Positions 1 to 7,595 of a DNA stretch of 64,000 nucleotides are shown here, piece by piece. Each line of letters begins with the position of its first letter. The first letter of the stretch is position 1. Made by a program: the position numbers and the translations under genes. The notes under the pieces were generated by a model that ran no database searches, was not told the DNA's origin, and saw only the letters and a program-made list of their open reading frames with translations. This stretch comes from Soonwooa buanensis (GTDB lineage: Bacteria > Bacteroidota > Bacteroidia > Flavobacteriales > Weeksellaceae). The stretch is taken from positions 1 to 64,000 of the forward strand of contig NZ_FUYZ01000003.1 in the NCBI RefSeq assembly GCF_900167905.1, given 5' to 3'.

Positions 1-180
1 GAATTTGGATTTAAAAATGTCATTAAAGATTTAAAAACCGCTCAAAAAATGATTAAAGAAGCTGTGGGCATATACAACAACGAAAGAACGCATTGGAGTC
101 TAGATTTGAAGACGCCTGCGCAAGCTCATAACGAGTTCAATAAACACATTTATAAATCTTATTCAAAAAAATCTGCATGA
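1..180 (+). CDS. IS3-family transposase OrfB, C-terminal fragment (5' truncated by window edge)
   Basis: The frame is open from base 1 to the TGA at 178-180 and gives 59 residues. It includes the segment YNNERTHWSLDLKTPAQAHN, the typical C-terminal end of the DDE integrase core (rve domain) in IS3/IS150-type OrfB proteins, just after the catalytic Glu helix. The catalytic DDE residues and OrfA would lie upstream of the window. OrfB is normally made by programmed frameshifting from OrfA and catalyses copy-out/paste-in transposition. Family assignment rests on the YNxxRxHxxLxxxTPxxxH motif. Confidence 0.85.
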   Translation, partial: EFGFKNVIKDLKTAQKMIKEAVGIYNNERTHWSLDLKTPAQAHNEFNKHIYKSYSKKSA

Positions 181-324
181 TGTTGTTGGTGAAAAAAATC
201 GGTAAAAAAATGTGGGAAAATCAACTGGACAAAGCGAAGGAAATTTTTCCAAATTTTATTCCGACATTAAAAACAAAAATTCCTATTTTTAAATCGTGAA
301 GCAAATCCTAAATATTAACCAAAA

Positions 325-346
325 AGAGTCAACCTATTTCAGGACA
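325..346. repeat. Putative right terminal inverted repeat of the IS
   Basis: The sequence AGAGTCAACCTATTTCAGGA (325-344) followed by CA is a plausible IS3-type terminus. Read on the other strand it begins TGTCCTGAAATAGGTTGACT, the form expected for the left tip. The partner repeat is outside the window, so this is not demonstrated. A 3-base target duplication (TGA at 347-349) is possible but untestable here. Confidence 0.55.
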
Positions 347-830
347 TGACATGGTTTTACTTTTATTGTATCAATTGTATCTTAATCGGTTCGACAACGC
401 AGTTATCGATCCGTTTTCACGTTGGGTTGCCGGACAGGCTAATTGGTTCCAAAATACTTGTGGTTTTACATCAAGCTTACAAGATGGCGTCGGGAAGGAG
501 GGAATTCGGTTTATTATTCAAGGCGAATATTTGACCAGAATGGTGGAAGGCTGCAATGCGATTTCGGTGATGATTATGTTCGTTGCGTTCATCTTTGCGT
601 TTTATAAAGGTGCAAAAACCATTGTGTTTGTCATTCTTGGCTTGGTTGCGCTGCATGTGATGAATTTTGTCCGAATCGCTTGTCTTAATATGGTGATGTC
701 AGATTTTCCGCAATATGGGAAGATGTTTCATGATTATGTTTTTCCTGCGATTATCTATGGAACAGTGATTGTTTTATGGATTGTTTGGATCAAGTTTTTT
801 GCATTAAAAAAGGAAGATGAAGCCGCTTAA
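347..830 (+). pseudogene. xrtF: Exosortase XrtF, N-terminally truncated by IS insertion
   Basis: From the ATG at 351 a 159-residue membrane protein is readable that matches exosortase family protein XrtF of flavobacteria. These integral-membrane cysteine proteases are thought to process C-terminal sorting tags. The presumed catalytic triad is intact: Cys68 (VEGCNA), Arg108 (FVRIA) and His127 (FHDY). The product starts directly with LLLLYQLYLNRFDNAV, which in full-length XrtF follows roughly 20 more residues forming the start of the first membrane helix; upstream in frame there is only IS sequence and a stop (309-311). The next gene, the XrtF-associated protein, overlaps by 14 bases. The fragment might still be translated from 351, but loss of the first helix start probably impairs insertion or activity. 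Confidence 0.75.
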
Positions 831-1254
831 TATTCTTTTTGTTATTCTGGGACTTGCAGGATTAATCGCAGTTAGATTTTTGGAAGATAAACTATTTTAT
901 GATCCTTTTTTAGCTTATTTTAAAAATGAATTGGACGGAAGTAGCTTTCCAAAATTTGATGATACAAAACTTATTTTAAGCTATTTGCTGAGGTTTTTTC
1001 TTAATTTGATTTTTTCAACAATTATTATTCAGAATTTATTTCGAAATAAAATTTGGACTAAACAAGCAGTTGTTTTAATGCTTCTGGTCTATGCAATCGT
1101 CTTTCCAATCTATCTTTACTGTATCTATACCAACTTCGAAATCGGAAATTTGTTCGCTTTTTACATCCGAAGATTTGTTATTCAACCGATGACTTTGTTG
1201 CTAATTGTACCGATATTTTATTACAGAAAACATTTGTTAACGAAGTCGTCTTAA
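817..1254 (+). CDS. Exosortase F system-associated membrane protein
   Basis: This 145-residue protein overlaps the 3' end of xrtF by 14 bases, a spacing typical of translational coupling. Four hydrophobic segments are visible (about residues 5-22, 52-72, 83-104 and 122-136) with a basic, short C-terminus. In flavobacterial genomes a protein of this size and topology regularly follows XrtF and is annotated as exosortase F-associated; its biochemical role is unknown. I assign it from position and general sequence character. It ends 4 bases inside the convergent CDF gene. Because xrtF upstream is disrupted, its expression may now depend on transcription from the IS. Confidence 0.75.
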   Translation: MKPLNILFVILGLAGLIAVRFLEDKLFYDPFLAYFKNELDGSSFPKFDDTKLILSYLLRFFLNLIFSTIIIQNLFRNKIWTKQAVVLMLLVYAIVFPIYLYCIYTNFEIGNLFAFYIRRFVIQPMTLLLIVPIFYYRKHLLTKSS

Positions 1255-2255
1255 TTATTTCTGTCGTGTTTATCGGGTTGCGTAATATTTTGCGCAGTCC
1301 AAGTGATTCTTTTTAAAAATTCTTTTTCGCGAACGGGACAGTTTTTAAGTTGACAAACTTCACAAGATTTTGGCTTACAATCATCCATGTGAAAATTAAA
1401 TTCTATCTGACGTTTTGCATTTTTGGCTAGAACTAAAATCACTTTTTCCATCTCTTGATGAGCTTCTCGCAGCGAGTAATAGTAGGGAAGTGTGATGTGC
1501 GCGTCGATGTGAAGATTTGCACCAAATTGTTGAATTTTCATATTGTGGACATCGATCCAATCTTCCTCACGATTTTTTTCTAAGATATCAGCGACTTTTT
1601 CGACAAGTTTGATGTCTTGCTCGTCCATAATTCCACTGAGTGATTTACGAACGATTTTATAACCAATATAGATGATGTAAACGCCAAAAGCCAAAGCTAC
1701 TATAGCATCAAGCCAATAGATTTTAGTGAAATAAACTATGATTAAACTCAAAACTACACCACCAGTTGTAATGGTGTCGCTCATCAAATGCTTGCCCGAA
1801 CTTTGCAGCACCAAAGATTTTTCTTTTAAACCTTTTTGTAACGAAATATAACCCATCACATAATTGATAATTGCAGTAATAGCTACGATCAGCATTCCCC
1901 AATCCAATTTGCCTGGAATGTTGTTGCTTAAAAGAGAATTAACCGCCTGTACGATGATGACAACACCTGCAAATATAATTAGTGTACCTTCGACGCCAGA
2001 AGTTATAAATTCGACTTTTCCGTGGCCATAAGGATGATCTTCGTCTTTGGGTTTCGCTGCAACATAAAGCGAGTAAAGCCCCATGAAGGCAGCAATGATG
2101 TTGACGATGCTTTCCATAGCGTCGGAGAATACAGCATCAGAGTTTGTTAAGCGCCAAGCAATGAGCTTTGCAACAAATAATACAATCCCGATGATGGCAA
2201 CATTTCGCTGGAATCGAAAATTATTTTTGCTGATATTTTGACCGCTAGAATTCAT
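1251..2255 (-). CDS. Cation diffusion facilitator (CDF) family metal exporter
   Basis: The 334-residue protein has the CDF architecture: six hydrophobic segments over about residues 18-215, the family motif HPYGHGK near residue 75, and a cytoplasmic domain (about 220-290) that in this family binds metal and dimerises. CDF proteins exchange divalent metal (Zn, Fe, Mn, Co) for protons across the inner membrane. The helix-5 metal site reads HLMSD (HxxxD), while the helix-2 site reads ESIVN in place of the more usual DxxxD, so the substrate cannot be deduced. After the cytoplasmic domain there is a Cys cluster C293-x4-C298-x2-C301-x4-C306. It converges with the XrtF-associated gene. Confidence 0.9.
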   Translation of the reverse strand: MNSSGQNISKNNFRFQRNVAIIGIVLFVAKLIAWRLTNSDAVFSDAMESIVNIIAAFMGLYSLYVAAKPKDEDHPYGHGKVEFITSGVEGTLIIFAGVVIIVQAVNSLLSNNIPGKLDWGMLIVAITAIINYVMGYISLQKGLKEKSLVLQSSGKHLMSDTITTGGVVLSLIIVYFTKIYWLDAIVALAFGVYIIYIGYKIVRKSLSGIMDEQDIKLVEKVADILEKNREEDWIDVHNMKIQQFGANLHIDAHITLPYYYSLREAHQEMEKVILVLAKNAKRQIEFNFHMDDCKPKSCEVCQLKNCPVREKEFLKRITWTAQNITQPDKHDRNN

Positions 2256-2303
2256 AAGTTTGAAAATAGATTTGTCTTTTGTTCGGTTAATCTAATAATA
2301 AAA

Positions 2304-2329
2304 AAATGCCCACTTTTTGGTGAGCATTT
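2304..2329 (-). terminator. Rho-independent terminator after asd
   Basis: The inverted repeat AAATGC...GCATTT with inner CAC/GTG pairs forms a hairpin just beyond the asd stop. On the minus strand it is followed by a run of seven T residues, as expected for an intrinsic terminator. Confidence 0.75.
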
Positions 2330-2332
2330 GGT

Positions 2333-3322
2333 TTATACTAATTTCTTATCTAAAAGATATTCAGCGATTTGTACTGCGTTGGTTGCAGCGCCTTTTCGGA
2401 GGTTATCTGCGACAATCCAACAGTTAAGTGTTTTCGGTTGCGAAATATCTCTACGGATTCTTCCAACAAAAACATCATCTTTACCTTCCGCCATTAACGG
2501 CATTGGATATTGGTTGTTTTTAACATCATCCAAAACGGTAACACCAGGAGTTTCAGAAAGTATTTTTTTAACTTCATCAAGATCAAATTCGTTTTCGAAT
2601 TCGATGTTAACACTTTCAGAATGTCCACCTTGTACAGGAACTCTAACCGCCGTCGCCGTCAAATTAAAACTGTCATCACCCAAAATCTTTTTAGGCTCTT
2701 TCATTAATTTAATTTCCTCTTTGGTGTAGTCGTCATCAGCAAATACGTCACAATGCGGCAACGCATTTTTGAAAATTTGATAAGGATAAACTTTGTCTGC
2801 ATCTTTACCTTCGATCTCGGCATTCAATTGGTCAACAGCCGCTTTTCCAGTTCCTGTAACCGATTGATAAGTCGAAACTACAACACGTTTGATGTCGTAT
2901 TTTTTATTTAAAGGATGAAGAACCATCACCAACTGAATGGTCGAGCAGTTAGGATTTGCAATGATTTTATCTTCTTTTTCTAAAACATCTGCATTGATTT
3001 CTGGAACCACCAATTTTTTAGTCGGGTCCATTCTCCAAGCAGAAGAATTATCAATCACAAAAATACCAGCTTCTGCAAACTTTGGCGCCCAATCTAGAGA
3101 CGTACCTCCGCCAGCAGAGAAGATTGCTATTTCAGGCTTTTTGTCAATAGCAGTTTGCATGGATACCACTTCGTACTCAGTTCCTTTGTATTTGACCTTG
3201 CTACCGATAGATCTTTCAGAAGCTACGGGGATTAGCTCGGTTATAGGGAAATTTCTTTCCTCAAGAACTTTCAACATCACTTGTCCTACCATTCCGGTAG
3301 CGCCAACTACTGCTATTTTCAT
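2333..3322 (-). CDS. asd: Aspartate-semialdehyde dehydrogenase
   Basis: This 329-residue cytoplasmic enzyme reduces L-aspartyl-4-phosphate to aspartate-4-semialdehyde with NADPH, the branch point to lysine/diaminopimelate, threonine and methionine. The N-terminus has the Rossmann motif GATGMVGQ (residues 7-14). The active-site Cys is C126 in NPNCSTIQ and the catalytic His is H234 in GGHSES. Length is normal for the family. It is followed by its own terminator and preceded by a short AT-rich gap, so it is probably monocistronic. The start is the only Met before the nucleotide-binding motif. Confidence 0.96.
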   Translation of the reverse strand: MKIAVVGATGMVGQVMLKVLEERNFPITELIPVASERSIGSKVKYKGTEYEVVSMQTAIDKKPEIAIFSAGGGTSLDWAPKFAEAGIFVIDNSSAWRMDPTKKLVVPEINADVLEKEDKIIANPNCSTIQLVMVLHPLNKKYDIKRVVVSTYQSVTGTGKAAVDQLNAEIEGKDADKVYPYQIFKNALPHCDVFADDDYTKEEIKLMKEPKKILGDDSFNLTATAVRVPVQGGHSESVNIEFENEFDLDEVKKILSETPGVTVLDDVKNNQYPMPLMAEGKDDVFVGRIRRDISQPKTLNCWIVADNLRKGAATNAVQIAEYLLDKKLV

Positions 3323-3416
3323 TGATTTAAATAAAGGTTTTAAGGGTTTAATATTTAATGATTAAAAAATTATAAGTGTAAACTTAGTAACTCATAATTC
3401 ATAATTCAAAACTAAT

Positions 3417-3848
3417 TTAAGCTCCGAAAACTTTTGCCCAAGGGAATGCAAATGCAAATAATGCAATCGCTAAAATACCCATGATAACCACTTTTAAGTT
3501 GATTGTTTCGGCAGTTTTAACTTTTTTGTTGATGATCGTCATTAAGATTACGCCAATTAACATCGAGAAAGGATGTTCTACATATTGGAATCTTAAGTCT
3601 GCGTTTTTCATTACAGCGCCCATGTCTAAGCCTTTTGAGAAAGTTACAGCTAACATGATAACACCAATTAGTAATTGAATGTGGAAGAAAATCATTGTAA
3701 ACAATGTTGTTTTCTTTAAAAAGTTATTGACTTTGCCACTGTAACCGAACATCGTCATTAATAAGGCTACTAAGAATAAGGCAACTAACAAAAGCTCAAG
3801 ATAAGCGAATCCTTTGTGTGCGTTAATTAAAATGTTGTAAAATTCCAT
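3417..3848 (-). CDS. Four-helix membrane protein of unknown function
   Basis: This 143-residue protein consists largely of four hydrophobic helices (about 14-37, 46-70, 95-108 and 118-138). Histidines sit near or in helices: H11 near the N-terminus, one in FFHIQLL, and one in VEHPFSM. A His-bearing four-helix bundle recalls small cytochrome-b-like proteins, and flavobacterial relatives are sometimes labelled that way, but I see no decisive haem motif and assign no function. It lies alone between asd and the TonB-dependent receptor and has its own short upstream gap. Confidence 0.7.
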   Translation of the reverse strand: MEFYNILINAHKGFAYLELLLVALFLVALLMTMFGYSGKVNNFLKKTTLFTMIFFHIQLLIGVIMLAVTFSKGLDMGAVMKNADLRFQYVEHPFSMLIGVILMTIINKKVKTAETINLKVVIMGILAIALFAFAFPWAKVFGA

Positions 3849-3880
3849 AGTCTTTTATTTTAGGTTAACAAAGATAGCAA

Positions 3881-3905
3881 AAATCCCGACCAAAGGCCGG
3901 GATTT
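3881..3905 (-). terminator. Terminator after TonB-dependent receptor gene
   Basis: An 8-bp perfect stem (AAATCCCG/CGGGATTT) with further C-G pairs and an AAA loop lies 24 bases past the receptor stop. The minus strand continues TTTTTGC, giving a short U tract. Confidence 0.8.
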
Positions 3906-3928
3906 GAGATGTATTAATATTAAATTTC

Positions 3929-6532
3929 TTAGAAATTGAATGATAAACTTGTTGACCAAGTTCTTCCAAATCCGAAATAAACTCTGTTTGAAGCATCCAA
4001 TCCTTTATAGAAGTTATTAGGATTGTTGATGTATGTGTCAAATTGTTGTTGTGCAGTTGTTGTAACTCCCCCAACAGTTTTATCAGTAAAATCAGCAACA
4101 GTTTTAACTTTAATATTAGTTGAACCATCTTGGATGTAAGTAGTATCCAACAAATTATTAACATTAACTCCAATTGTGAAGAATTGTGATTTGTCGTTCA
4201 ATCTAATCTTATAAGAAGCACCTATATTAAGTAAGTTAAAGTTAGGCAACTCAAGAGCTGTTTTACCTTGTTTATCAAATTCAGCAACATTTAAAGAAGA
4301 ATAAATTTTGCCAACATACTGCCAATCTCCATAGATTTTAAGGTCTGTAACTGGAGAAATTGTTGCTCCTAAAGATGCTGTCATCTGTGGAATACTGTTG
4401 CTACCAGAACCACCAACTTTTACTTTATCCAAGTAAAGTGTTGTTTGATTAGATCCGTTAATTGCAACTGGCGTGTTGTCATCTAGGAAGTTAGATCCTT
4501 GTGCATTACCTTTATATTGGTAATCGCCATAAGAGAACATCCCGTTGAATTCTAGATATTTGTTTACTTTGTAGTTTCCTTCAAACTCAGCACCCATATG
4601 TATTTGAGTAATTCCACTGATCTCAGAATAACCATTATTGCCTAGACCGTCGATATCTTTAATCCCAGTTTTTCTAAAAAATCTGTCTTTCCATTCAGTT
4701 CTATACAAGTTAACTTTTGCGTTAAAATTGTGCGCTCTGAATCCGTAACCTAATTCTGCAGAGAAGATTTTTTCATTAGTTAAATTCGGGTTAAGCACTT
4801 GTTGGTTACTTGGATATACTGCTGACATAAATGGTTGTTTGCTATAGTAACCGATGTTAGCAAAAACGTTGTTTTGTTCATCGATATTATAGTTAGCACC
4901 CCCTTTGATGTTATAACCAAAGATATTTTTGAAACCTGTTTTTCTATCAACAGCTTGACCTTGTTGTAAAGTCCCTGGTTTTACGAAATCATCAATTCTT
5001 TGATAAGCTTGGTTAGATACTGATCCTTGTAAGAATGCAGATACTTTTTCTGTTGAATATTCAACTTGTCCAAATCCACTATACCACAATACTTCTCCGT
5101 CATTACTAAATACCATTCTGTCTTCCATTGGTGCATTAGCTCCACCGAAAGGATTCCATGATAATTTTTTGTAGTCGTAAGTTTTTCTAATCAAGTTATT
5201 TGTTGGCAGATTTTTATTAGTCGCATCTGTGTATCCAGAAGCTCCATAAAGATCCGATAAAACTTGGTAATGGTAACCATAGTAATATCTATCATCTGTA
5301 CCAATTGAGAAGTTCCAATTATCATTAATCTTATGTTGGAAATTCATTAAGATACCATACCAGTTATGTGAGTTAACACTTGATGTTCTAACCAATGTAT
5401 TACCTTGTACACCAACTGTTGGTGTTACTGCTGCATTTGCTGCAAAGATTTGATCAAAATTGTAGTGCCCTTCGTTATCTACAAAATCTTGCATTCCTTT
5501 TCCTCCAACTTTTCCAGCATTTCTTGCTCCACCACCACGTCCGTTAGACATGTAAGCAACTGTACTTAAAGTAGATTTATCACTAATATTCCAATCCCAG
5601 TTTAGCATCAATACTGGTTTTGCATAATAATTCATTGCGTTAGCAATTCCAACTCTTTTACCATTTGGTTGAGTTAAATATCCAAAATCTGAATTATACT
5701 GTCTGTATGGCGTACCATCTTTATCTGGATTGTATTTAATGTAATTAGAAATTGTTGGCGCATAAGATCTTTGATCATGCCATTGTGGCGATGAAGTGAT
5801 CATAAACTGCAAGTTATGTTTTTTGCTAGGTTGAAAACCTAAAGCAAAGAAGTAAGTATAAGCTTCATAATCTGTATTCTCGATGTATGTTGAACCAGAT
5901 TGTCTTGCCATTAAGAATGATGAAGACCAACCGTTTTCTGACTTACCAGTATTATAAGCGAAAGATGTTTTTAAGAAGTCATTGTTACCAATACCTAATC
6001 TTACGACACCACCTTGCTTCATGTCAGCAGCTCTAGTTACGAAATTAAGCGTACCACCAACTGAAGCGATAGCTAGTTTAGAAGAACCTAAACCTCTTTG
6101 TACTTGCATTGTACTAGTTACATCAGCAAGACCTGTCCAGTTTGACATGTATACAGAACCTCCTTCCATATCGTTAACAGGCATACCGTTAACCATAACA
6201 GCGATATTCTTACTTTCGAAACCACGCATTGTAATACCTGAATCTCCAAATCCACCACCACCTTTTGTAGCGTAAACTGAAGGTGTTGTATTTAAGATTT
6301 CAACCAATTCTTGGTTACCTAATCTTTCTACAATCTGTGCAGCCTTAATTGTTGAAACAGCTACAGGTGTTTTTCTGTCTTTAGCGATGTCTGTTACCCC
6401 CTTTGTGATAACCACTTCATCGATATCATTCGATTTTAGTGTGTCGATCGGTTTTTGCTGAGCAAAATAGATGCTCGCTGTTGATAGTGTTAAAACGATT
6501 GATAATGATCGTCTTCCGAAGTTGCTTTTCAT
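3929..6532 (-). CDS. TonB-dependent outer-membrane receptor
   Basis: The 867-residue product starting at 6532 has a signal peptide (MKSNFGRRSLSIVLTLS..., cleavage likely near FAQQ), a TonB-box-like DEVVITKG around residue 40, and a plug domain with PSVYATKGGGGFGDSG, ITMRGF and VMVNGMPVND. The remainder is a long beta-barrel with alternating aromatic strands ending in the aromatic sequence STSLSFNF. Such receptors import bound substrates (siderophores, vitamins, glycans or peptides) using TonB energy; the substrate cannot be read from sequence. Unlike many Bacteroidota receptors it lacks an N-terminal carboxypeptidase-like domain and has no SusD partner. The frame extends 23 codons further upstream, but the Met at 6532 begins the signal peptide and is preferred. 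Confidence 0.93.
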   Translation of the reverse strand: MKSNFGRRSLSIVLTLSTASIYFAQQKPIDTLKSNDIDEVVITKGVTDIAKDRKTPVAVSTIKAAQIVERLGNQELVEILNTTPSVYATKGGGGFGDSGITMRGFESKNIAVMVNGMPVNDMEGGSVYMSNWTGLADVTSTMQVQRGLGSSKLAIASVGGTLNFVTRAADMKQGGVVRLGIGNNDFLKTSFAYNTGKSENGWSSSFLMARQSGSTYIENTDYEAYTYFFALGFQPSKKHNLQFMITSSPQWHDQRSYAPTISNYIKYNPDKDGTPYRQYNSDFGYLTQPNGKRVGIANAMNYYAKPVLMLNWDWNISDKSTLSTVAYMSNGRGGGARNAGKVGGKGMQDFVDNEGHYNFDQIFAANAAVTPTVGVQGNTLVRTSSVNSHNWYGILMNFQHKINDNWNFSIGTDDRYYYGYHYQVLSDLYGASGYTDATNKNLPTNNLIRKTYDYKKLSWNPFGGANAPMEDRMVFSNDGEVLWYSGFGQVEYSTEKVSAFLQGSVSNQAYQRIDDFVKPGTLQQGQAVDRKTGFKNIFGYNIKGGANYNIDEQNNVFANIGYYSKQPFMSAVYPSNQQVLNPNLTNEKIFSAELGYGFRAHNFNAKVNLYRTEWKDRFFRKTGIKDIDGLGNNGYSEISGITQIHMGAEFEGNYKVNKYLEFNGMFSYGDYQYKGNAQGSNFLDDNTPVAINGSNQTTLYLDKVKVGGSGSNSIPQMTASLGATISPVTDLKIYGDWQYVGKIYSSLNVAEFDKQGKTALELPNFNLLNIGASYKIRLNDKSQFFTIGVNVNNLLDTTYIQDGSTNIKVKTVADFTDKTVGGVTTTAQQQFDTYINNPNNFYKGLDASNRVYFGFGRTWSTSLSFNF

Positions 6533-6571
6533 TTGATATGAATTACTATATTTATTTGACTCTGCAAATTT

Positions 6572-6601
6572 CAGAAATATAAATGAACCACGTTTTAACA
6601 A
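6572..6601 (-). promoter_or_regulatory. Probable promoter of the TonB-dependent receptor
   Basis: On the minus strand TTG (6601-6599) is separated by 19 bases from TATTTCTG (6579-6572), one mismatch from the Bacteroidota -7 consensus TANNTTTG at normal spacing. It lies about 40 bases upstream of the chosen start codon. Confidence 0.45.
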
Positions 6602-6674
6602 ACAATTAACATTTGTCAGTTTACAAGAAATTTAATATTCAGTTAACATTATGTTAAATAAAAATTAACAAATG

Positions 6675-7535
6675 CTACTTAACTGCCTTGAGACTCAGGT
6701 CGATATTGTCCGCAGAATGTGTTAAGGCTCCAGCCGAAATATAAGTGACACCTGTTGCTGCAATCTCTTTAAGTTGTTCTCTCGTGATACCTCCGGAAGC
6801 CTCGCTTTCACATTTTCCATCGATTAATTCGACTGCTTCTTTCATCGTTTTCACATCCATATTGTCGAGCATTATTCGGTCTACTTTAGCATCGATGGCT
6901 TCAGAAACTTCTTTTAGATTGCGAGTTTCGACTTCAATTTTTAGTTTCAATTTATTCTTTTGAATATAATCTTTTGCCATATTAACGGCATTTGTAATAC
7001 TTCCGTTATAGTCAATATGATTGTCTTTTAACATAATCATATCGTACAATCCATATCTATGGTTAGTTCCGCCGCCGATAGCAACAGCCCATTTTTCACA
7101 GATTCTAAAATTAGGAGTTGTTTTACGCGTGTCTAGTAGTTTGGTTTTAGTACCAACCAATCTTTGATCCCATTCGTGGGTTAAAGTAGCAATACCACTC
7201 ATACGTTGCATACAATTGAGAACCAAACGTTCGGCTGTTAGGATAGATTGTGCTTTTCCAGATACTAAAAAAGCAATTTCACCAACTTTTGCTTGTTCAC
7301 CATCATTAATAAAAACTTCAACACTCAGATCTTTATCCACATATTTGAAAATCTCTACAGCCATATCAACGCCTGCCAAAATACAATTTTCCTTAACCAA
7401 AAGCTTAGCTTGTTGCTCAAGTTCTTTTGGAATAGTCGCTAAGGTTGAGTGGTCGCCTGTGTTAATATCTTCTTGTATCGCAGCTTTTATAAAAGTCTGT
7501 AATGCTTTGTTGGTTACGTATGATGGTTTTTTCAT
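6675..7535 (-). CDS. nadC: Nicotinate-nucleotide pyrophosphorylase (carboxylating)
   Basis: This 286-residue enzyme converts quinolinate plus PRPP to nicotinate mononucleotide, CO2 and PPi, completing the de novo NAD branch begun by NadB. Recognisable family blocks are EDINTGDHST at the N-terminus, the central RLVLNCMQRMSGIAT, LLDTRKTTPNFR with the substrate-binding Arg/Lys residues, the GGGTNHRYGL loop, and the C-terminal EASGGIT and ISAGALTHSA phosphate-binding segments. Length is standard. It follows nadB by 60 bases on the same strand, so both are probably co-transcribed; no nadA is seen in the window. Confidence 0.96.
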   Translation of the reverse strand: MKKPSYVTNKALQTFIKAAIQEDINTGDHSTLATIPKELEQQAKLLVKENCILAGVDMAVEIFKYVDKDLSVEVFINDGEQAKVGEIAFLVSGKAQSILTAERLVLNCMQRMSGIATLTHEWDQRLVGTKTKLLDTRKTTPNFRICEKWAVAIGGGTNHRYGLYDMIMLKDNHIDYNGSITNAVNMAKDYIQKNKLKLKIEVETRNLKEVSEAIDAKVDRIMLDNMDVKTMKEAVELIDGKCESEASGGITREQLKEIAATGVTYISAGALTHSADNIDLSLKAVK

Positions 7536-7595
7536 GATAAATAATTGAAAATATATTACTTAATTTAAAATAATTAAAGTTTAACTTTAGCAGGT

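Larger units (their letters stand above)
1..346 (+). mobile_element. Right end of an IS3-family insertion sequence (left part outside window)
   Basis: The window opens inside an insertion sequence. It contains the last 59 codons of an IS3-type transposase (1-180), about 145 bases of non-coding tail, and a terminal sequence (325-346) ending in CAGGACA. That terminus resembles the inverted-repeat ends of IS3-family elements, which carry 5'-TG...CA-3' tips. Immediately beyond it the reading frame of an exosortase resumes without its N-terminus, so the element is inserted into xrtF. The exact end at 346 is an inference, because the left end needed for an inverted-repeat comparison lies outside the window. 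Confidence 0.8.

Noticed and set aside
177-299. 40-codon ORF overlapping the transposase stop (starts MMLLVKKIGKKMWEN)
   Set aside because: It lies in the non-coding tail of the IS, has no recognisable domain and overlaps the transposase end; chance ORF in an AT-rich tail is more likely.
3865-4173. 102-codon ORF overlapping the TonB-receptor C-terminus
   Set aside because: Antisense-free shadow frame on the same strand inside the receptor gene, low-complexity Leu-rich product with no signal or domain.
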